The notes: generated by a model not told the origin, from the sequence alone. 64,000 nucleotides of DNA from Gluconacetobacter takamatsuzukensis (GCF_014174275.1 NZ_JABEQK010000002.1:388058-452057), one strand, 5' to 3'; shown: positions 8,026-17,348, counted from the stretch's first letter. Numbers and translations are program-made.

Positions 8026-8478
8026 ATGGAACAATTACGCTCGCCAAAGGTTCAGGTTCACGCAAGCTGTGCCGCGCGCGACGGGCAGGGCGTGCTGCTG
8101 CTGGGCCCATCGGGCATCGGCAAGTCGGACCTGCTGCTGCGCCTGCTCGATGCCGGCTACGACCTGGTGGCCGACGACCGCGTGGTGCTGGAGGGCGGCC
8201 GCGCCTCGGCGCCCCCGGCGCTTGCGGGGTTGATCGAGGTCCGGGGCATGGGTCTGGCGCGCCTGCCCTTCCTGGCCGATGCGCGGGCGGTGCTGGCGGT
8301 GCGGCTGGTCCGGCCGCAGGACAGGCCCGACCGGCTGCCCGCCTCGGCGCAGGATTCCCTGACCGGCCTGCCGGAAATCCGGCTGGACCCGGCATTGCCC
8401 TCGGCCGTGGCACGGATCAACCTGGCCCTTGACGGGTTGGCCGGTCGTTGCAAGATTTTAACCTTCGAGCAATTGTAA
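8026..8478 (+). CDS. hprK: HPr kinase/phosphorylase, short alphaproteobacterial form
   Basis: This 150-residue protein corresponds only to the C-terminal catalytic domain of HprK; Firmicutes enzymes are about 310 residues. The Walker A motif LLGPSGIGKSDLLLR is at about residues 24-38, followed by LVADDRVVL and the second signature GLIEVRGMGL. It phosphorylates and dephosphorylates the regulatory serine of HPr, here Ser62 of the protein encoded at 10126. The truncated form is normal in alphaproteobacteria. It heads a run of co-directional PTS genes. Confidence 0.93.
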   Translation: MEQLRSPKVQVHASCAARDGQGVLLLGPSGIGKSDLLLRLLDAGYDLVADDRVVLEGGRASAPPALAGLIEVRGMGLARLPFLADARAVLAVRLVRPQDRPDRLPASAQDSLTGLPEIRLDPALPSAVARINLALDGLAGRCKILTFEQL

Positions 8479-8611
8479 TCCATACGCCTCTTCCCATGTC
8501 GGTTCTTTCGGTGTCCCATGCGTGGGGGACGCGGTGTCGGAAGCCCCGCCTGACAGGCAGGCCGCTCCGAGGCCCGAAGGTGTCCGGCCCTTTGTTCAGC
8601 CAGGATTTCCC

Positions 8612-9667
8612 GTGACGGATTCTTCACTCGACGGAGCACCGGCGCCACGCCGCATCCTGCTGGTCACCGGCCTGTCGGGCGCGGGAAAATCGTCGATCCT
8701 GCGCATCCTGGAAGATCTGGGGTACGAGGTCATCGATAATCCCCCCCTGGGCATGCTGGACGAAATCGTGACCCGCGCCGAACAGCCGGTGGCCATCGGC
8801 GTGGACTCCCGCACCAGGGGGTTCGACGCGGCGGCGGTCCTGGCGGCGGTGGGCCGCCTGCGCGTCAACCCCGCCCTCCAGGCCGAACTCATCTACGCGA
8901 CGGCCGAGGAAAGCGTGCTGCTGCGCCGCTACACCGCCACCCGCCGCCGCCACCCGCTGGCGATGCGCGGCGCGGTCAAGGACGGGATCGAGGCGGAAAT
9001 CGAACTTACGGCCCGCCTGCGCGCGGCGGCCGACATGGTGATCGACACGTCCGACCTCCCGCCGCCCGAATTGCGGCAGGTCATCGAAACCCGCTTCGCC
9101 CCCCGCAGCGACCATCGGGGCGGCGGGCTGACGGTGGCGCTGATGTCCTTCGCCTTTCCCGCCGGTCTCCCGCGCGAGGCCGACATGGTGTTCGACGCCC
9201 GGTTCCTCCGTAACCCCTATTACGTCCCCGAACTGGCGGCCATGACCGGCCTCGACCCCGAGGTCGCCGATTACGTGGCCGCCGACCCGGACTATCCGCG
9301 CTTCCTGGACCAGATCGACGGCATGCTGGGGCTGGTGCTGCCCCGCTTCGTGCGCGAGGGCAAGAAATACGCCACCATCGCCATCGGCTGCTCCGGCGGC
9401 CGCCACCGCTCGGTCACGATCGTCGAGGCCCTGGCCGAACGGCTTGCGGAATGCGCGGGAACATGCGACAGGCCGGGAAAGGCGCCTCGTATTGACATTG
9501 GTGCGGTGCCGTCCGATCTCCCCTCATCAGGGACGGACGAACAGGGTGCATGGTCGGTCATCGTCATGCATCGCGAACTGGCGCGGCAGGGCAGATATCG
9601 TTGGCGATGGGCCAGCCGGCCGAAGGAGCCTGTGACGGACGTCGTGGAAGGGCGATATTCTTCATGA
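8612..9667 (+). CDS. rapZ: RapZ-type RNase adapter / nucleotide-binding protein
   Basis: This RapZ (YvcJ) family protein of about 351 residues is an ATP/GTP-binding protein; in enterobacteria it steers glmS sRNA decay. Walker A LLVTGLSGAGKSS lies near the N-terminus, then DNPPLGMLDE, GVDSRTRGFD, MSFAFPAGLPREADMVFDAR and GCSGGRHRSV. GTG at 8612 puts the P-loop at the usual distance; GTGs at 8522 and 8534 are alternatives with non-conserved N-termini. The C-terminus is odd: about 30 extra residues separate RHRSVTIVEALAERL from the final MHREL motif, and a basic tail follows. The stop overlaps the EIIA start. Confidence 0.88.
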   Translation: MTDSSLDGAPAPRRILLVTGLSGAGKSSILRILEDLGYEVIDNPPLGMLDEIVTRAEQPVAIGVDSRTRGFDAAAVLAAVGRLRVNPALQAELIYATAEESVLLRRYTATRRRHPLAMRGAVKDGIEAEIELTARLRAAADMVIDTSDLPPPELRQVIETRFAPRSDHRGGGLTVALMSFAFPAGLPREADMVFDARFLRNPYYVPELAAMTGLDPEVADYVAADPDYPRFLDQIDGMLGLVLPRFVREGKKYATIAIGCSGGRHRSVTIVEALAERLAECAGTCDRPGKAPRIDIGAVPSDLPSSGTDEQGAWSVIVMHRELARQGRYRWRWASRPKEPVTDVVEGRYSS

Positions 9668-10119
9668 TCGGTATGGTCCTCGTTACCCACGGCGCGCTGG
9701 GCGAAACACTCAGGCGCGCGATGGAACATGTGGTCGGACCGCAGGAACAGCTCGCAACGCTGAATGTCGAAGCCGGGGACGACCCGGTCCTGCGCCGCGT
9801 GGATCTGCAAAAGATGATTGCCGGCGTCGACACGGGCGACGGCGTCCTGCTGCTGACCGACATGTTCGGCAGCACCCCCTCCAACCTGGCCATTTCCATG
9901 ATGGAAAACGCGCGGGTCGAGGTCCTGGCCGGCGTCAACGTGCCCATGCTGGTCAAGCTGGCGCAGATCCGCAACGCCCACACGCTGGAAGAATGCGCCG
10001 ACCTGGCCGAGGGCGCGGGCCGCAAATATATCTCCACCGCCTCGCACCTGCCGCCGCAATGCCTGGGCGGCGCCCGCAGCTGCCTGCTGGGCGAGCAGCG
10101 GGCGGCTGCGGTCGGCTGA
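9664..10119 (+). CDS. PTS EIIA component, mannose (ManX-type) family
   Basis: This 151-residue EIIA-Man domain protein has the phosphorylatable His9 in MVLVTHGALGE, followed by GVLLLTDMFGSTPSN, the second active-site motif. It receives phosphate from HPr. No EIIB, EIIC or EIID gene is in the window, so it is more likely a regulatory EIIA than part of a sugar transporter. The ATG overlaps the rapZ TGA by ATGA, and HPr follows 6 bases downstream. Confidence 0.92.
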   Translation: MIGMVLVTHGALGETLRRAMEHVVGPQEQLATLNVEAGDDPVLRRVDLQKMIAGVDTGDGVLLLTDMFGSTPSNLAISMMENARVEVLAGVNVPMLVKLAQIRNAHTLEECADLAEGAGRKYISTASHLPPQCLGGARSCLLGEQRAAAVG

Positions 10120-10125
10120 GGCCGC

Positions 10126-10443
10126 ATGTCCGGCACCGACACGTCCCCCGGGCTCGACCCGCAGGACCCCGACGTCCTGTCCGTGACCGCGACCATGGTC
10201 AATCGCCGGGGCCTGCACGCCCGCGCGGCGGCCCGGCTGGTGACGGTGGCCGAACAGTTCGATGCGAATGTCGAGGTCCGGCGCGGCGACCAGACGGTCT
10301 CGGCGCGCTCGATCATGGGGCTGATGATGCTGGGGGCCGGTCGCGGTGAATCCGTCACCCTGATGGCCACCGGGTGGGATGCCCATGCGGCGATCGAGGC
10401 CCTGGTGGCCCTGATCGAGGCCGGCTTCCATGAAGACGACTGA
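10126..10443 (+). CDS. ptsH: HPr phosphocarrier protein
   Basis: This 105-residue HPr has a 17-residue N-terminal extension. The EI-dependent phosphorylation site His31 is in RRGLHARAAARLV, and the HprK target Ser62 is in ARSIMGLMML, so both regulatory sites are intact. It passes phosphate from EI (next gene) to the EIIA encoded just upstream. Its 3' end overlaps the EI start by 14 bases, which suggests translational coupling. Confidence 0.94.
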   Translation: MSGTDTSPGLDPQDPDVLSVTATMVNRRGLHARAAARLVTVAEQFDANVEVRRGDQTVSARSIMGLMMLGAGRGESVTLMATGWDAHAAIEALVALIEAGFHEDD

Positions 10444-12289
10444 CAGCCCCGACCAGGCTCCCCCCCGCCGCCGGCGCCGCCCGCGCGCCACGGCCGCGGC
10501 AGCGGCCCCGGCCGAAATCCGCCTGGCCGGCGATGCCACGGTCCGGGGCGTCGCCATCGGCCCGGCAATGCTGGTGCTGGAAAGCCCGGCCCCGGATATC
10601 GACGCCACGGCCCGCACCGACGACCCCGATCACGAACTGGCGCGCCTGGCCGAGGCGATCGAACGCTCGGTGCGGCAGATCGAACGGCTGCGCGACCGGC
10701 TGGCCATCCTGCCCGAAGACGGGCAGATCGAAATCGGCTCGCTGCTCGAAGTCTATCGCCGCATGCTCGGCCCCTCCCGCCTGCAACGCGGCATTCACGA
10801 CCGCATCGTCCGCGACGGCCGCACGGCCGAACTGGCGGTGCGCGAGGAAACCGAGAGCCTGGCCCAGGCCCTGCTCAGCGACGGCGCCGCATCGGGTGGC
10901 GAGGACGCGGCCGCCGCCCAGCGCCGCGCCGGCGAATTCCGCGAAATCGGCCAGCGCCTGGTGCGCAATCTGGGCCGCACCCCCTTCCGTTCCTTCAGCG
11001 CGGTGCCCCCGGGCACGGTGCTGGTGGCCGAACAACTCCGCCCGGCCGATGCGGCACTGATCGACCCGTCGCGCATCGTCGCGGTCGCGACCGAGGAAGG
11101 CGGCTCGACCGACCATACCGCCATCATGCTCCGCGCGCTGGGCATTCCCACGGTGCTGGCCGCCCACGGTCTGACCGCCCGCGCGCGCGACGGCGCGACC
11201 ATGGTGGTGGACGGCACGACCGGCCAGGTCGTGATCGACCCGGGCGAGGAGACACTGGCCATCGCCCGACGCGGCGTGGCCGAACATGCGCGCGAACGCC
11301 AGGCCCTGGGCCGCCTGCGCCGCCTGCCCGCCCGCCTGACCAGCGGCGAGAAGCTGCAATTGCAGGCCAATCTCGAACTCCCGGCCGAACTGCCGCTGGT
11401 CGCCCAGTCCGGGGCCTCGGGCATCGGCCTGCTGCGCACCGAATTCCTGTTCATGAACGCCGAAACCATGCCGGACGAAGACCGGCAGGCGGCAATCTAT
11501 GCCGAAATCATCGGCACCATGGCGGGCGACACCACCACGATCCGCGTCGTGGACTGGGGCGGCGAAAAGCATAGCGAGGCCCTGGAGCGCGCCGGCCTGC
11601 ACCAGGAAGGCGACACCATCAATCCGGCGCTGGGCATGCGCGGCTTGCGCCTGCTGCTGCGCTATCCGGCAGTGCTGGAAACCCAGTTCGCCGCCATCCT
11701 CAAGGCCTCTGTCGCCGGCCCGGTGCGGGTCATGCTGCCGATGGTCACGGTGGTGCACGAACTGCGCGAGGCGCGAGAGATCTATCACCGCGTCGCCCGC
11801 AGGCTGCGCCGCAAGGGGCTGCCGCTGGGCGACAGCCTGCCCCCGCTGGGCATCATGGTCGAAACCCCGGCCGCCGCCCTCATGGGCGACGCCCTGGCGC
11901 AGGAGGCCGAATTCCTGGCCATCGGCACCAACGACCTGACGATGTACACCCTGGCGGTCGACCGGGCCTCCGCCGACGTGGCATCGCTCTACCATCCGCT
12001 CCACCCGGCCGTGCTGCGCCTGATCCAGGCGGTGACCGAGGCCGCGCTGCGCCAGTACCGCCCCATCTCCCTCTGCGGCGAAATCGCGGGCGACCCGCGC
12101 GTGGTACCCCTGCTGGTCGGGCTGGGCCTGCGCTCCTTCTCCATGACCGCCTCGGCCGTGCCCCGGGTCAAGAAGGTGGTGCGCGCCCTGTCCTTCGAGG
12201 ATTGCCGACGTCTGGCCCACCGGGTGATGGAAGCCTCGGACGTGGCCGAAGTGACCAGCCTGATCGACGATTTCGCCACCGGGAGCTGA
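10430..12289 (+). CDS. ptsI: PTS enzyme I (phosphoenolpyruvate-protein phosphotransferase)
   Basis: This 619-residue EI autophosphorylates from PEP on His229 (GGSTDHTAI) and donates phosphate to HPr. Other family blocks are GIGLLRTEFLFMNAETMPDE, RVVDWGGEK, IMVETPAAA, FLAIGTNDLTMYTLAVDR and the active-site cysteine in SLCGEIAGD. A basic, Ala-rich N-terminal extension of about 27 residues (PPRRRRRPRATAAAAAP) precedes the conserved domain. With HprK, RapZ, EIIA and HPr it forms a complete regulatory phosphorelay without a sugar permease. pabB follows 6 bases after its stop. Confidence 0.95.
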   Translation: MKTTDSPDQAPPRRRRRPRATAAAAAPAEIRLAGDATVRGVAIGPAMLVLESPAPDIDATARTDDPDHELARLAEAIERSVRQIERLRDRLAILPEDGQIEIGSLLEVYRRMLGPSRLQRGIHDRIVRDGRTAELAVREETESLAQALLSDGAASGGEDAAAAQRRAGEFREIGQRLVRNLGRTPFRSFSAVPPGTVLVAEQLRPADAALIDPSRIVAVATEEGGSTDHTAIMLRALGIPTVLAAHGLTARARDGATMVVDGTTGQVVIDPGEETLAIARRGVAEHARERQALGRLRRLPARLTSGEKLQLQANLELPAELPLVAQSGASGIGLLRTEFLFMNAETMPDEDRQAAIYAEIIGTMAGDTTTIRVVDWGGEKHSEALERAGLHQEGDTINPALGMRGLRLLLRYPAVLETQFAAILKASVAGPVRVMLPMVTVVHELREAREIYHRVARRLRRKGLPLGDSLPPLGIMVETPAAALMGDALAQEAEFLAIGTNDLTMYTLAVDRASADVASLYHPLHPAVLRLIQAVTEAALRQYRPISLCGEIAGDPRVVPLLVGLGLRSFSMTASAVPRVKKVVRALSFEDCRRLAHRVMEASDVAEVTSLIDDFATGS

Positions 12290-12295
12290 GGAGCG

Positions 12296-13690
12296 ATGGA
12301 CCGGCCAGCCGGCACAGTCCGGACCATGGGCCTGCCGTGGCGGGACCCGGACGACCTGCTGTGGGCATGGCGCGACGAACCCTGGCTGGCCTGCCTGGAC
12401 AGCGGCGGCCCCCCCGGCCCCCGCGCGCGCTGGACCATCCTGTGCCGCCGCCCCGCCCATGTGCTGGACTGGCGCGGCGGTACCTGCCGGCAAGACGGCG
12501 CACCCATCCCCGGCACCGATCCGCTGGCGGCCCTGCGCGCCCTGCTGGCCCTGGCCCCGACCGCCGATGCCGGGCCATGGCCCTTCGCCGGCGGGGTCAT
12601 CGGCTTCGCAGGCTACGGCGTGGGCCAGTGGGCCGAGGCCATTCCAACCCGCCATCCGGCCGACCCCACCCGGCCCGACCTGTCGGCGGCGCTCTACGAC
12701 CACGCGCTCCTGTTCGACCGCACGCGCCGGCAGGTCCACCTGGCCACGATACGTCCGGACGCGGACCCGCTGTTCGCCGCCTTCCACGCCGAATGGGCCA
12801 CCCTCCCGCATGCCCCCCCGCCGGCGGCGCTGCCGCGCGCGGCGTTCGTGCCCGACCGCACGCCGGGCGACTATGCCGCCGCCGTGGCGGCGGCGGTGGC
12901 CCGCATCGCGGACGGCGAGATCTTCCAGGTCAACATCACCGGCCGCCATGTCGCCCGCCGCCCGGCAGGCCTGGCCGATATCGACCTCTACCGGGCGCTG
13001 CGCCGGGCCTCCCCGGCGCCGTTCGGTGCCTGGCTGGCCTGCGGGGGCACCTTCAGCCTGCTATCGGCCTCGCCCGAGCGGTTCGTGCATCTGGGCCGCG
13101 ACCGGGTGGCCCGCACCCGGCCGATCAAGGGCACCCGCCCCCGGGGCGCCACGCCGGAACAGGATGCGATCCAGCGCGCGGAACTGGCCGCCGACGACAA
13201 GGAACGGGCGGAAAACCTGATGATCGTGGACCTGATGCGCAACGATCTGGGCCGCGTGGCGCGGATCGGCAGCGTCGGCGTGCCCGAGCTGCTGTCGGTC
13301 GAAACCTTCGCCCACCTCCATCACCTGGTGTCCGAGGTCGCGGCCACGCTGGCCCCGGGGCAGGACGCGATCGACCTGCTGCGCGCCTCCCTGCCGCCCG
13401 GATCGGTGACAGGCGCACCGAAACACCAGGCCATGCGCCTGATCGACGATCTGGAGGCCTCGGCGCGCGGCCCCTATTGCGGGATCGTGTTCCGGATCGG
13501 AACCGACGGTGCCATGGACAGTTCAGTCATCATCCGCGCCCTGGCCACGACCCCCGATACGATCGTGGCGGCGGCAGGCGGCGGGATCACGATCCTGTCG
13601 GATCCCCAGCGGGAATACGCGGAAATGTGCCTCAAGATCGCCCCCCTGCTGGCCCTGTTCGGCGACCGACCGGCCGGGGCGGCGCCATGA
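12296..13690 (+). CDS. pabB: aminodeoxychorismate synthase component I
   Basis: This 464-residue chorismate-binding enzyme converts chorismate and ammonia to 4-amino-4-deoxychorismate for folate synthesis. Signature segments are DGEIFQVNIT, the PabB-type lysine motif TRPIKGTRPRG, DLMRNDLGRVA and PPGSVTGAPK. The PIKGT lysine separates it from anthranilate synthase TrpE. The amidotransferase partner PabA is not in the window. It follows ptsI by 6 bases and overlaps the next gene by ATGA, so pabB and pabC are coupled. Confidence 0.92.
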   Translation: MDRPAGTVRTMGLPWRDPDDLLWAWRDEPWLACLDSGGPPGPRARWTILCRRPAHVLDWRGGTCRQDGAPIPGTDPLAALRALLALAPTADAGPWPFAGGVIGFAGYGVGQWAEAIPTRHPADPTRPDLSAALYDHALLFDRTRRQVHLATIRPDADPLFAAFHAEWATLPHAPPPAALPRAAFVPDRTPGDYAAAVAAAVARIADGEIFQVNITGRHVARRPAGLADIDLYRALRRASPAPFGAWLACGGTFSLLSASPERFVHLGRDRVARTRPIKGTRPRGATPEQDAIQRAELAADDKERAENLMIVDLMRNDLGRVARIGSVGVPELLSVETFAHLHHLVSEVAATLAPGQDAIDLLRASLPPGSVTGAPKHQAMRLIDDLEASARGPYCGIVFRIGTDGAMDSSVIIRALATTPDTIVAAAGGGITILSDPQREYAEMCLKIAPLLALFGDRPAGAAP

Positions 13691-14484
13691 ATATCCTGTG
13701 GCTGGACGACAGGCTGGTCCCCAGGGAACAGGCAAGGATCGATCCCACCGATCGCGGCTTCACCCTGGGCGACGGGCTGTTCGAGACCATGCGCGTCGCG
13801 GGCGGCCGCGTCGCCCACCTGCCGCGCCATCTCGACCGGCTGCGATGCGGCGCCGACACCCTGCTGTTTCCCCCGCCCGACCTGGACGTGATCGAGGGCG
13901 CGCTGGACCAGGTGATCCGCCGCAACGCGCTGGCGGAAGGCGCGCTGCGCCTGACGCTGACACGTGGCACGGGCCCGCGCGGCCTGCTCCCGCCCCACCG
14001 CCCGCACCCCACCCTTCTGGTCGCACCCTTTCCGGCCGCCCCCGCGCCGGGCCCCGCAAGACTGGTCATCAGCACCCGCATCCGGCGCGACGCGGATTCC
14101 CCCCTGTCGCGGATCAAGAGCCTGAATTACCTGCCCAATATCCTGGCGAGGCTGGAGGCCGAGCAGCGCGGCGCCGATGACGCCCTGCTGCTGAACGGCG
14201 CCGGCCGGGTGGCCGAAAGCACCGCCAGCACGGTACTGGCCGTGCGCGAAGGGCGGCTGCTGACCCCTCCGGTCAGCGACGGCGCGCTGCCCGGCATCGC
14301 CCGCGCCGTCCTGCTGGCGGCGGGGATGGTGGAAGAAGCCCCCCTGACCCCAGCCGACCTGTCCGGCGGCATGATCCTGGTCAACAGCCTGTCGGTGCGG
14401 CCGGTGGTCGGCCTGGAGGATGCGCCCTTGGCCATGGCGCTGGACAGGGTCGCCGCGGTGCGGGAGTGCGTCTTCTTTTTCTGA
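13687..14484 (+). CDS. pabC: class IV aminotransferase, probable aminodeoxychorismate lyase
   Basis: This 265-residue fold-type IV PLP enzyme has the early DRGFTLGDGLFETMRV block, the PLP lysine in IKSLNYLPNILA and the EST-type motif GRVAESTAST. Overlap with pabB points to 4-amino-4-deoxychorismate lyase, giving p-aminobenzoate and pyruvate; branched-chain or D-amino-acid aminotransferases share the fold. The final residues (CVFFF) and the TGA stop lie inside a dispersed hairpin repeat (14472-14590), so the repeat now supplies the end of the gene. Confidence 0.88.
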   Translation: MNILWLDDRLVPREQARIDPTDRGFTLGDGLFETMRVAGGRVAHLPRHLDRLRCGADTLLFPPPDLDVIEGALDQVIRRNALAEGALRLTLTRGTGPRGLLPPHRPHPTLLVAPFPAAPAPGPARLVISTRIRRDADSPLSRIKSLNYLPNILARLEAEQRGADDALLLNGAGRVAESTASTVLAVREGRLLTPPVSDGALPGIARAVLLAAGMVEEAPLTPADLSGGMILVNSLSVRPVVGLEDAPLAMALDRVAAVRECVFFF

Positions 14485-14590
14485 AGAAAAAGAAGCAAAA
14501 AGACTTTCACTCGTCTGGCATCCCGACGACGCCCGCAGGCTTTCCCTTAAAAAATCAAAAGTTTTTTGGTTCTTTTTTTCAAAAAAGAAC
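14472..14590 (-). repeat. dispersed hairpin repeat, copy B (full, inverted)
   Basis: This is a complete copy in reverse orientation. The CTTCTTTTTC/GAAAAAGAAG hairpin is at 14472-14495 and the GTTCTTTTTTT/AAAAAAGAAC hairpin at 14569-14590. Both end hairpins are well conserved with copies D and E, while the centre is more diverged. It contains the stop codon of pabC and lies in the gap before purH, where it could terminate the pts-pab transcript. Confidence 0.82.
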
Positions 14591-14708
14591 AGAAGAGCTC
14601 CCCCGGCGACCCGACACCCGGCCCCACACATCTGTTGCCCCCCCACCCCAGGTTGGACTAAGGAGCCGAGCTTTCCTGCCCGCCCAATCGTGAAAGGTCG
14701 CCCCCGCG

Positions 14709-16286
14709 ATGACCCAGACGCCAGTGCCGGTCCGCCGCGCCCTGATTTCCGTTTCCGACAAGACGGGGTTGCTCGACCTCGCCCGCGCCCTGGCGGCGCA
14801 TGGGGCCGAGATCCTCTCGACCGGCGGGTCGGCCCGTACCCTGCGTGAGGCCGGGATCGCGGTGACGGAAGTGTCGGACCATACCGGCTTCCCGGAAATC
14901 CTCGACGGCCGGGTCAAGACGCTGGTGCCGCAGATCCATGGCGGCATCCTGGGCCGGCGCGACCTGCCGGCGCATGTCGCGCAGATGGAACAGCACGGCA
15001 TCGCGCCGATCGACCTGGTGGCGGTGAACCTCTACCCGTTCGAGGCCACGGTGGCCTCCGGCGCCGGCGCCGAGGACTGCATCGAGAATATCGATATCGG
15101 CGGCCCGGCCCTGATCCGCGCGGCGTCCAAGAACCACGACCATGTCGTGGTGCTGACCGACCCGGCGCAATACGGCGCCATCATCGCGGCGCTGGCGGAA
15201 GGCGGCACCACGCTGGAGGCCCGGCGCGCGCTGGCCGGCGCGGCCTATGCCCGCACCGCCGCCTATGACGCCGCGATCGCTGCCTGGTTCGCGGGCCAGC
15301 GCGGCGACGTCCTGCCCGAGCGCCTGACGGTGGCCGGCCAGCGTCGCGAGAGCCTGCGCTACGGCGAAAACCCGCACCAGCAGGCGGCCTTCTATGCCGA
15401 CGGCAGCCAGCGCCCGGGCGTCGCCACCGCGCGGCAGATCCAGGGCAAGTCCCTGTCCTACAATAATCTCAACGACACCGACGCGGCGTTCGAGGCGGTG
15501 GCGGAATTCGACGCACCGGCGGTGGTCATCGTCAAGCACGCCAATCCGTGCGGCATCGCGACGGCCGACAGCCTGTCGGCGGCATGGGACCTGGCGCTGC
15601 GCTGCGACCCGGTCTCGGCCTTCGGCGGCATCGTCGCCCTCAACCGGACGCTGGACGCCGAGGCAGCGGCCCGCATCGCCGCGATCTTCACCGAGGTGAT
15701 CGTGGCGCCCGACGCCACGGAAGAAGCGCGCGAGATCCTGGCCCGCAAGAAGAACCTCCGCCTGCTGCTGACCGGCGCGCTGCCCGACCCGGCCCAGGGC
15801 GGGGTCGTCATCCGCTCGGTCGCCGGGGGCTTCCTGGCCCAGACGCGTGATAACGGCCGCATCGTCCCGGCCGACCTCAAGGTGGTGACGCAGCGCAAGC
15901 CGACCGAGGCCGAGATGGCGGACCTCATCTTCGCCTTCCGCGTCTGCAAGCACGTCAAGTCCAACGCCATCATCTACGCCAAGGGCCAGGCCACGGTCGG
16001 GATCGGCGCGGGGCAGATGAGCCGCGTGGACTCCGCGCGCATCGCCGCGATCAAGGGGGCGGAAGCCTCGCACGCGGCGGGGCTGGACAAGCCGCTGACG
16101 GCCGGCAGCGTGGTGGCGTCCGATGCGTTCTTCCCGTTCGCCGACGGGCTGGAGGCCGCGATCGCGGCCGGCGCCACGGCGGTGATCCAGCCCGGCGGCT
16201 CGATCCGCGATGACGAGGTGATCGCCGCCGCCGACCGCGCCGGCATCGCCATGGTGTTCACAGGTATGCGCCACTTCCGGCACTGA
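14709..16286 (+). CDS. purH: bifunctional AICAR transformylase / IMP cyclohydrolase
   Basis: This 525-residue PurH catalyses the last two steps of de novo IMP synthesis. The N-terminal MGS-like cyclohydrolase domain starts [13 protein letters not shown] and includes [11 protein letters not shown] and [14 protein letters not shown]. The C-terminal transformylase domain has KHANPCGIA and the [15 protein letters not shown] block. Full length, unbroken. It appears separately transcribed, after repeat copy B and followed by a strong hairpin at 16311-16344. Confidence 0.97.
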   Translation: MTQTPVPVRRALISVSDKTGLLDLARALAAHGAEILSTGGSARTLREAGIAVTEVSDHTGFPEILDGRVKTLVPQIHGGILGRRDLPAHVAQMEQHGIAPIDLVAVNLYPFEATVASGAGAEDCIENIDIGGPALIRAASKNHDHVVVLTDPAQYGAIIAALAEGGTTLEARRALAGAAYARTAAYDAAIAAWFAGQRGDVLPERLTVAGQRRESLRYGENPHQQAAFYADGSQRPGVATARQIQGKSLSYNNLNDTDAAFEAVAEFDAPAVVIVKHANPCGIATADSLSAAWDLALRCDPVSAFGGIVALNRTLDAEAAARIAAIFTEVIVAPDATEEAREILARKKNLRLLLTGALPDPAQGGVVIRSVAGGFLAQTRDNGRIVPADLKVVTQRKPTEAEMADLIFAFRVCKHVKSNAIIYAKGQATVGIGAGQMSRVDSARIAAIKGAEASHAAGLDKPLTAGSVVASDAFFPFADGLEAAIAAGATAVIQPGGSIRDDEVIAAADRAGIAMVFTGMRHFRH

Positions 16287-16310
16287 TCCTCTTCCCGGGG
16301 GGATTGTCGC

Positions 16311-16344
16311 GCCGGGCGGGATCGCTTTCACTATCTCGCCCGGC
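16311..16344 (+). terminator. hairpin after purH, terminator-like
   Basis: GCCGGGCGGGAT (16311-16322) pairs with ATCTCGCCCGGC (16333-16344) over 12 bp with one G-U pair and a 10-base loop, 24 bases after the purH stop. There is no U-tract, so it may be a 3'-end stabiliser or a Rho-assisted terminator rather than a classic intrinsic terminator. Confidence 0.5.
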
Positions 16345-16383
16345 AAACCCGTTCCGGGACGATTGATAAAGACGATCAGGCAG

Positions 16384-17115
16384 ATGACGAGAGCAGGCAT
16401 GGCGAGTTTGCGGCATTCCCACCTTCTTCCGGCGGTGGCCGGCCTGTCAGCCCTGATCGCCGGACCGGCGATGGCGGCCAGCCAGCCGTCCTCGGCCTAC
16501 GATTTTTCGCCCCTCCCGGTCACGACCGGCACGGTGGCGCATTACCTGCCGACCCCGGGCGGCGATATCGACGGGCTGATCCTCACCGACGGCACCGAAA
16601 TCCTGTGCTCGCACGAGCTGGGGCTGGCGGTGGCCGGCCTGGTCAAGCCGGGCGAGCGGATCTCGGCCCGCGGCCTGCGCGGCCGCGACCTGCCCATCGT
16701 TCGCGCCTATGAAATCGAGGACCAGCGCGGCCGCGCCGTCGAGGATGCCGAGACGATCTCGGCCCGCCTGCCGGTCACGACCTCCGGCCCCGACATCGTG
16801 GTCGACGGCACCGTCCGCGCGCCGCTCTACAGTCTGCACGGCCGGCTGGTGGGCGCGGTGATGCAGGATTACAGCGTGATCCACCTCGCCCCGGCGGAGG
16901 CCACGCGCCTGGCGGCGTGGCTCAAATCGGGCCAGACCCTGCACGCGGTCGGCAATGGCAGCACCGGTGCGCTGGGCACCGCGATCGACGCCCGCGAGAT
17001 CGGCCCGTCGATGGGCCAGACGGTCCATGTCGCCCCGGCAGCCGCGCCGCTGGCCGGCCCCTTCCCGGGCAGCGCGGCCTATGACGAAATCCCGGGCGGC
17101 AGCACGCATCCGTAA
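16384..17115 (+). CDS. exported protein of unknown function
   Basis: This protein of about 243 residues has a signal peptide (hydrophobic stretch LLPAVAGLSALIAGPAMA, cleavage near AMA-ASQP). The mature part contains two similar-looking halves with HYLPTPGGDIDGLILTDGTE and APLYSLHGRLVGAVMQDYSVI, suggesting a duplicated beta-rich fold that includes a cytoplasm-independent binding role; this is inference only. Start choice: ATG 16384 follows ATCAGG, ATG 16399 is also possible, and a TTG at 16363 would lengthen the signal. No family recognised. Confidence 0.68.
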   Translation: MTRAGMASLRHSHLLPAVAGLSALIAGPAMAASQPSSAYDFSPLPVTTGTVAHYLPTPGGDIDGLILTDGTEILCSHELGLAVAGLVKPGERISARGLRGRDLPIVRAYEIEDQRGRAVEDAETISARLPVTTSGPDIVVDGTVRAPLYSLHGRLVGAVMQDYSVIHLAPAEATRLAAWLKSGQTLHAVGNGSTGALGTAIDAREIGPSMGQTVHVAPAAAPLAGPFPGSAAYDEIPGGSTHP

Positions 17116-17290
17116 CAGGCAGCCGCCCATACCCGTTTTTATGCAATAAAGTCATGACAGGCATTCTGATATCGCATATGTGCGGTACCATCCGGGTGCT
17201 TCGGGGCGGCCGTGCCGGGAACTGTCGGCCATTCCGCGCGTGACAGGGCAGGGGCGGCTCTTTTCCGTGTCCCGAAACAAAAGCGTTTGC

Positions 17291-17319
17291 TTGACAGGTT
17301 TCTGCCGCGTCGTTAGCTA
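17291..17319 (+). promoter_or_regulatory. putative promoter of the F0 operon
   Basis: TTGACA (17291-17296) is a perfect sigma-70 -35 element. It is followed after 17 bases by TAGCTA (17314-17319), a weak -10 match, 30 bases before the atpI start. Position and spacing support a promoter; the -10 is poor. Confidence 0.45.
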
Positions 17320-17348
17320 GCGCCTGCACCCGCCTGGAGGTGTAAAAA

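Noticed and set aside
10355..12949. Very long open frame (864 codons) antisense to ptsI and pabB
   Set aside because: It is a high-GC shadow: the product is Gly/Arg/Ala/His-rich without domains, while the opposite strand carries intact, motif-complete genes.
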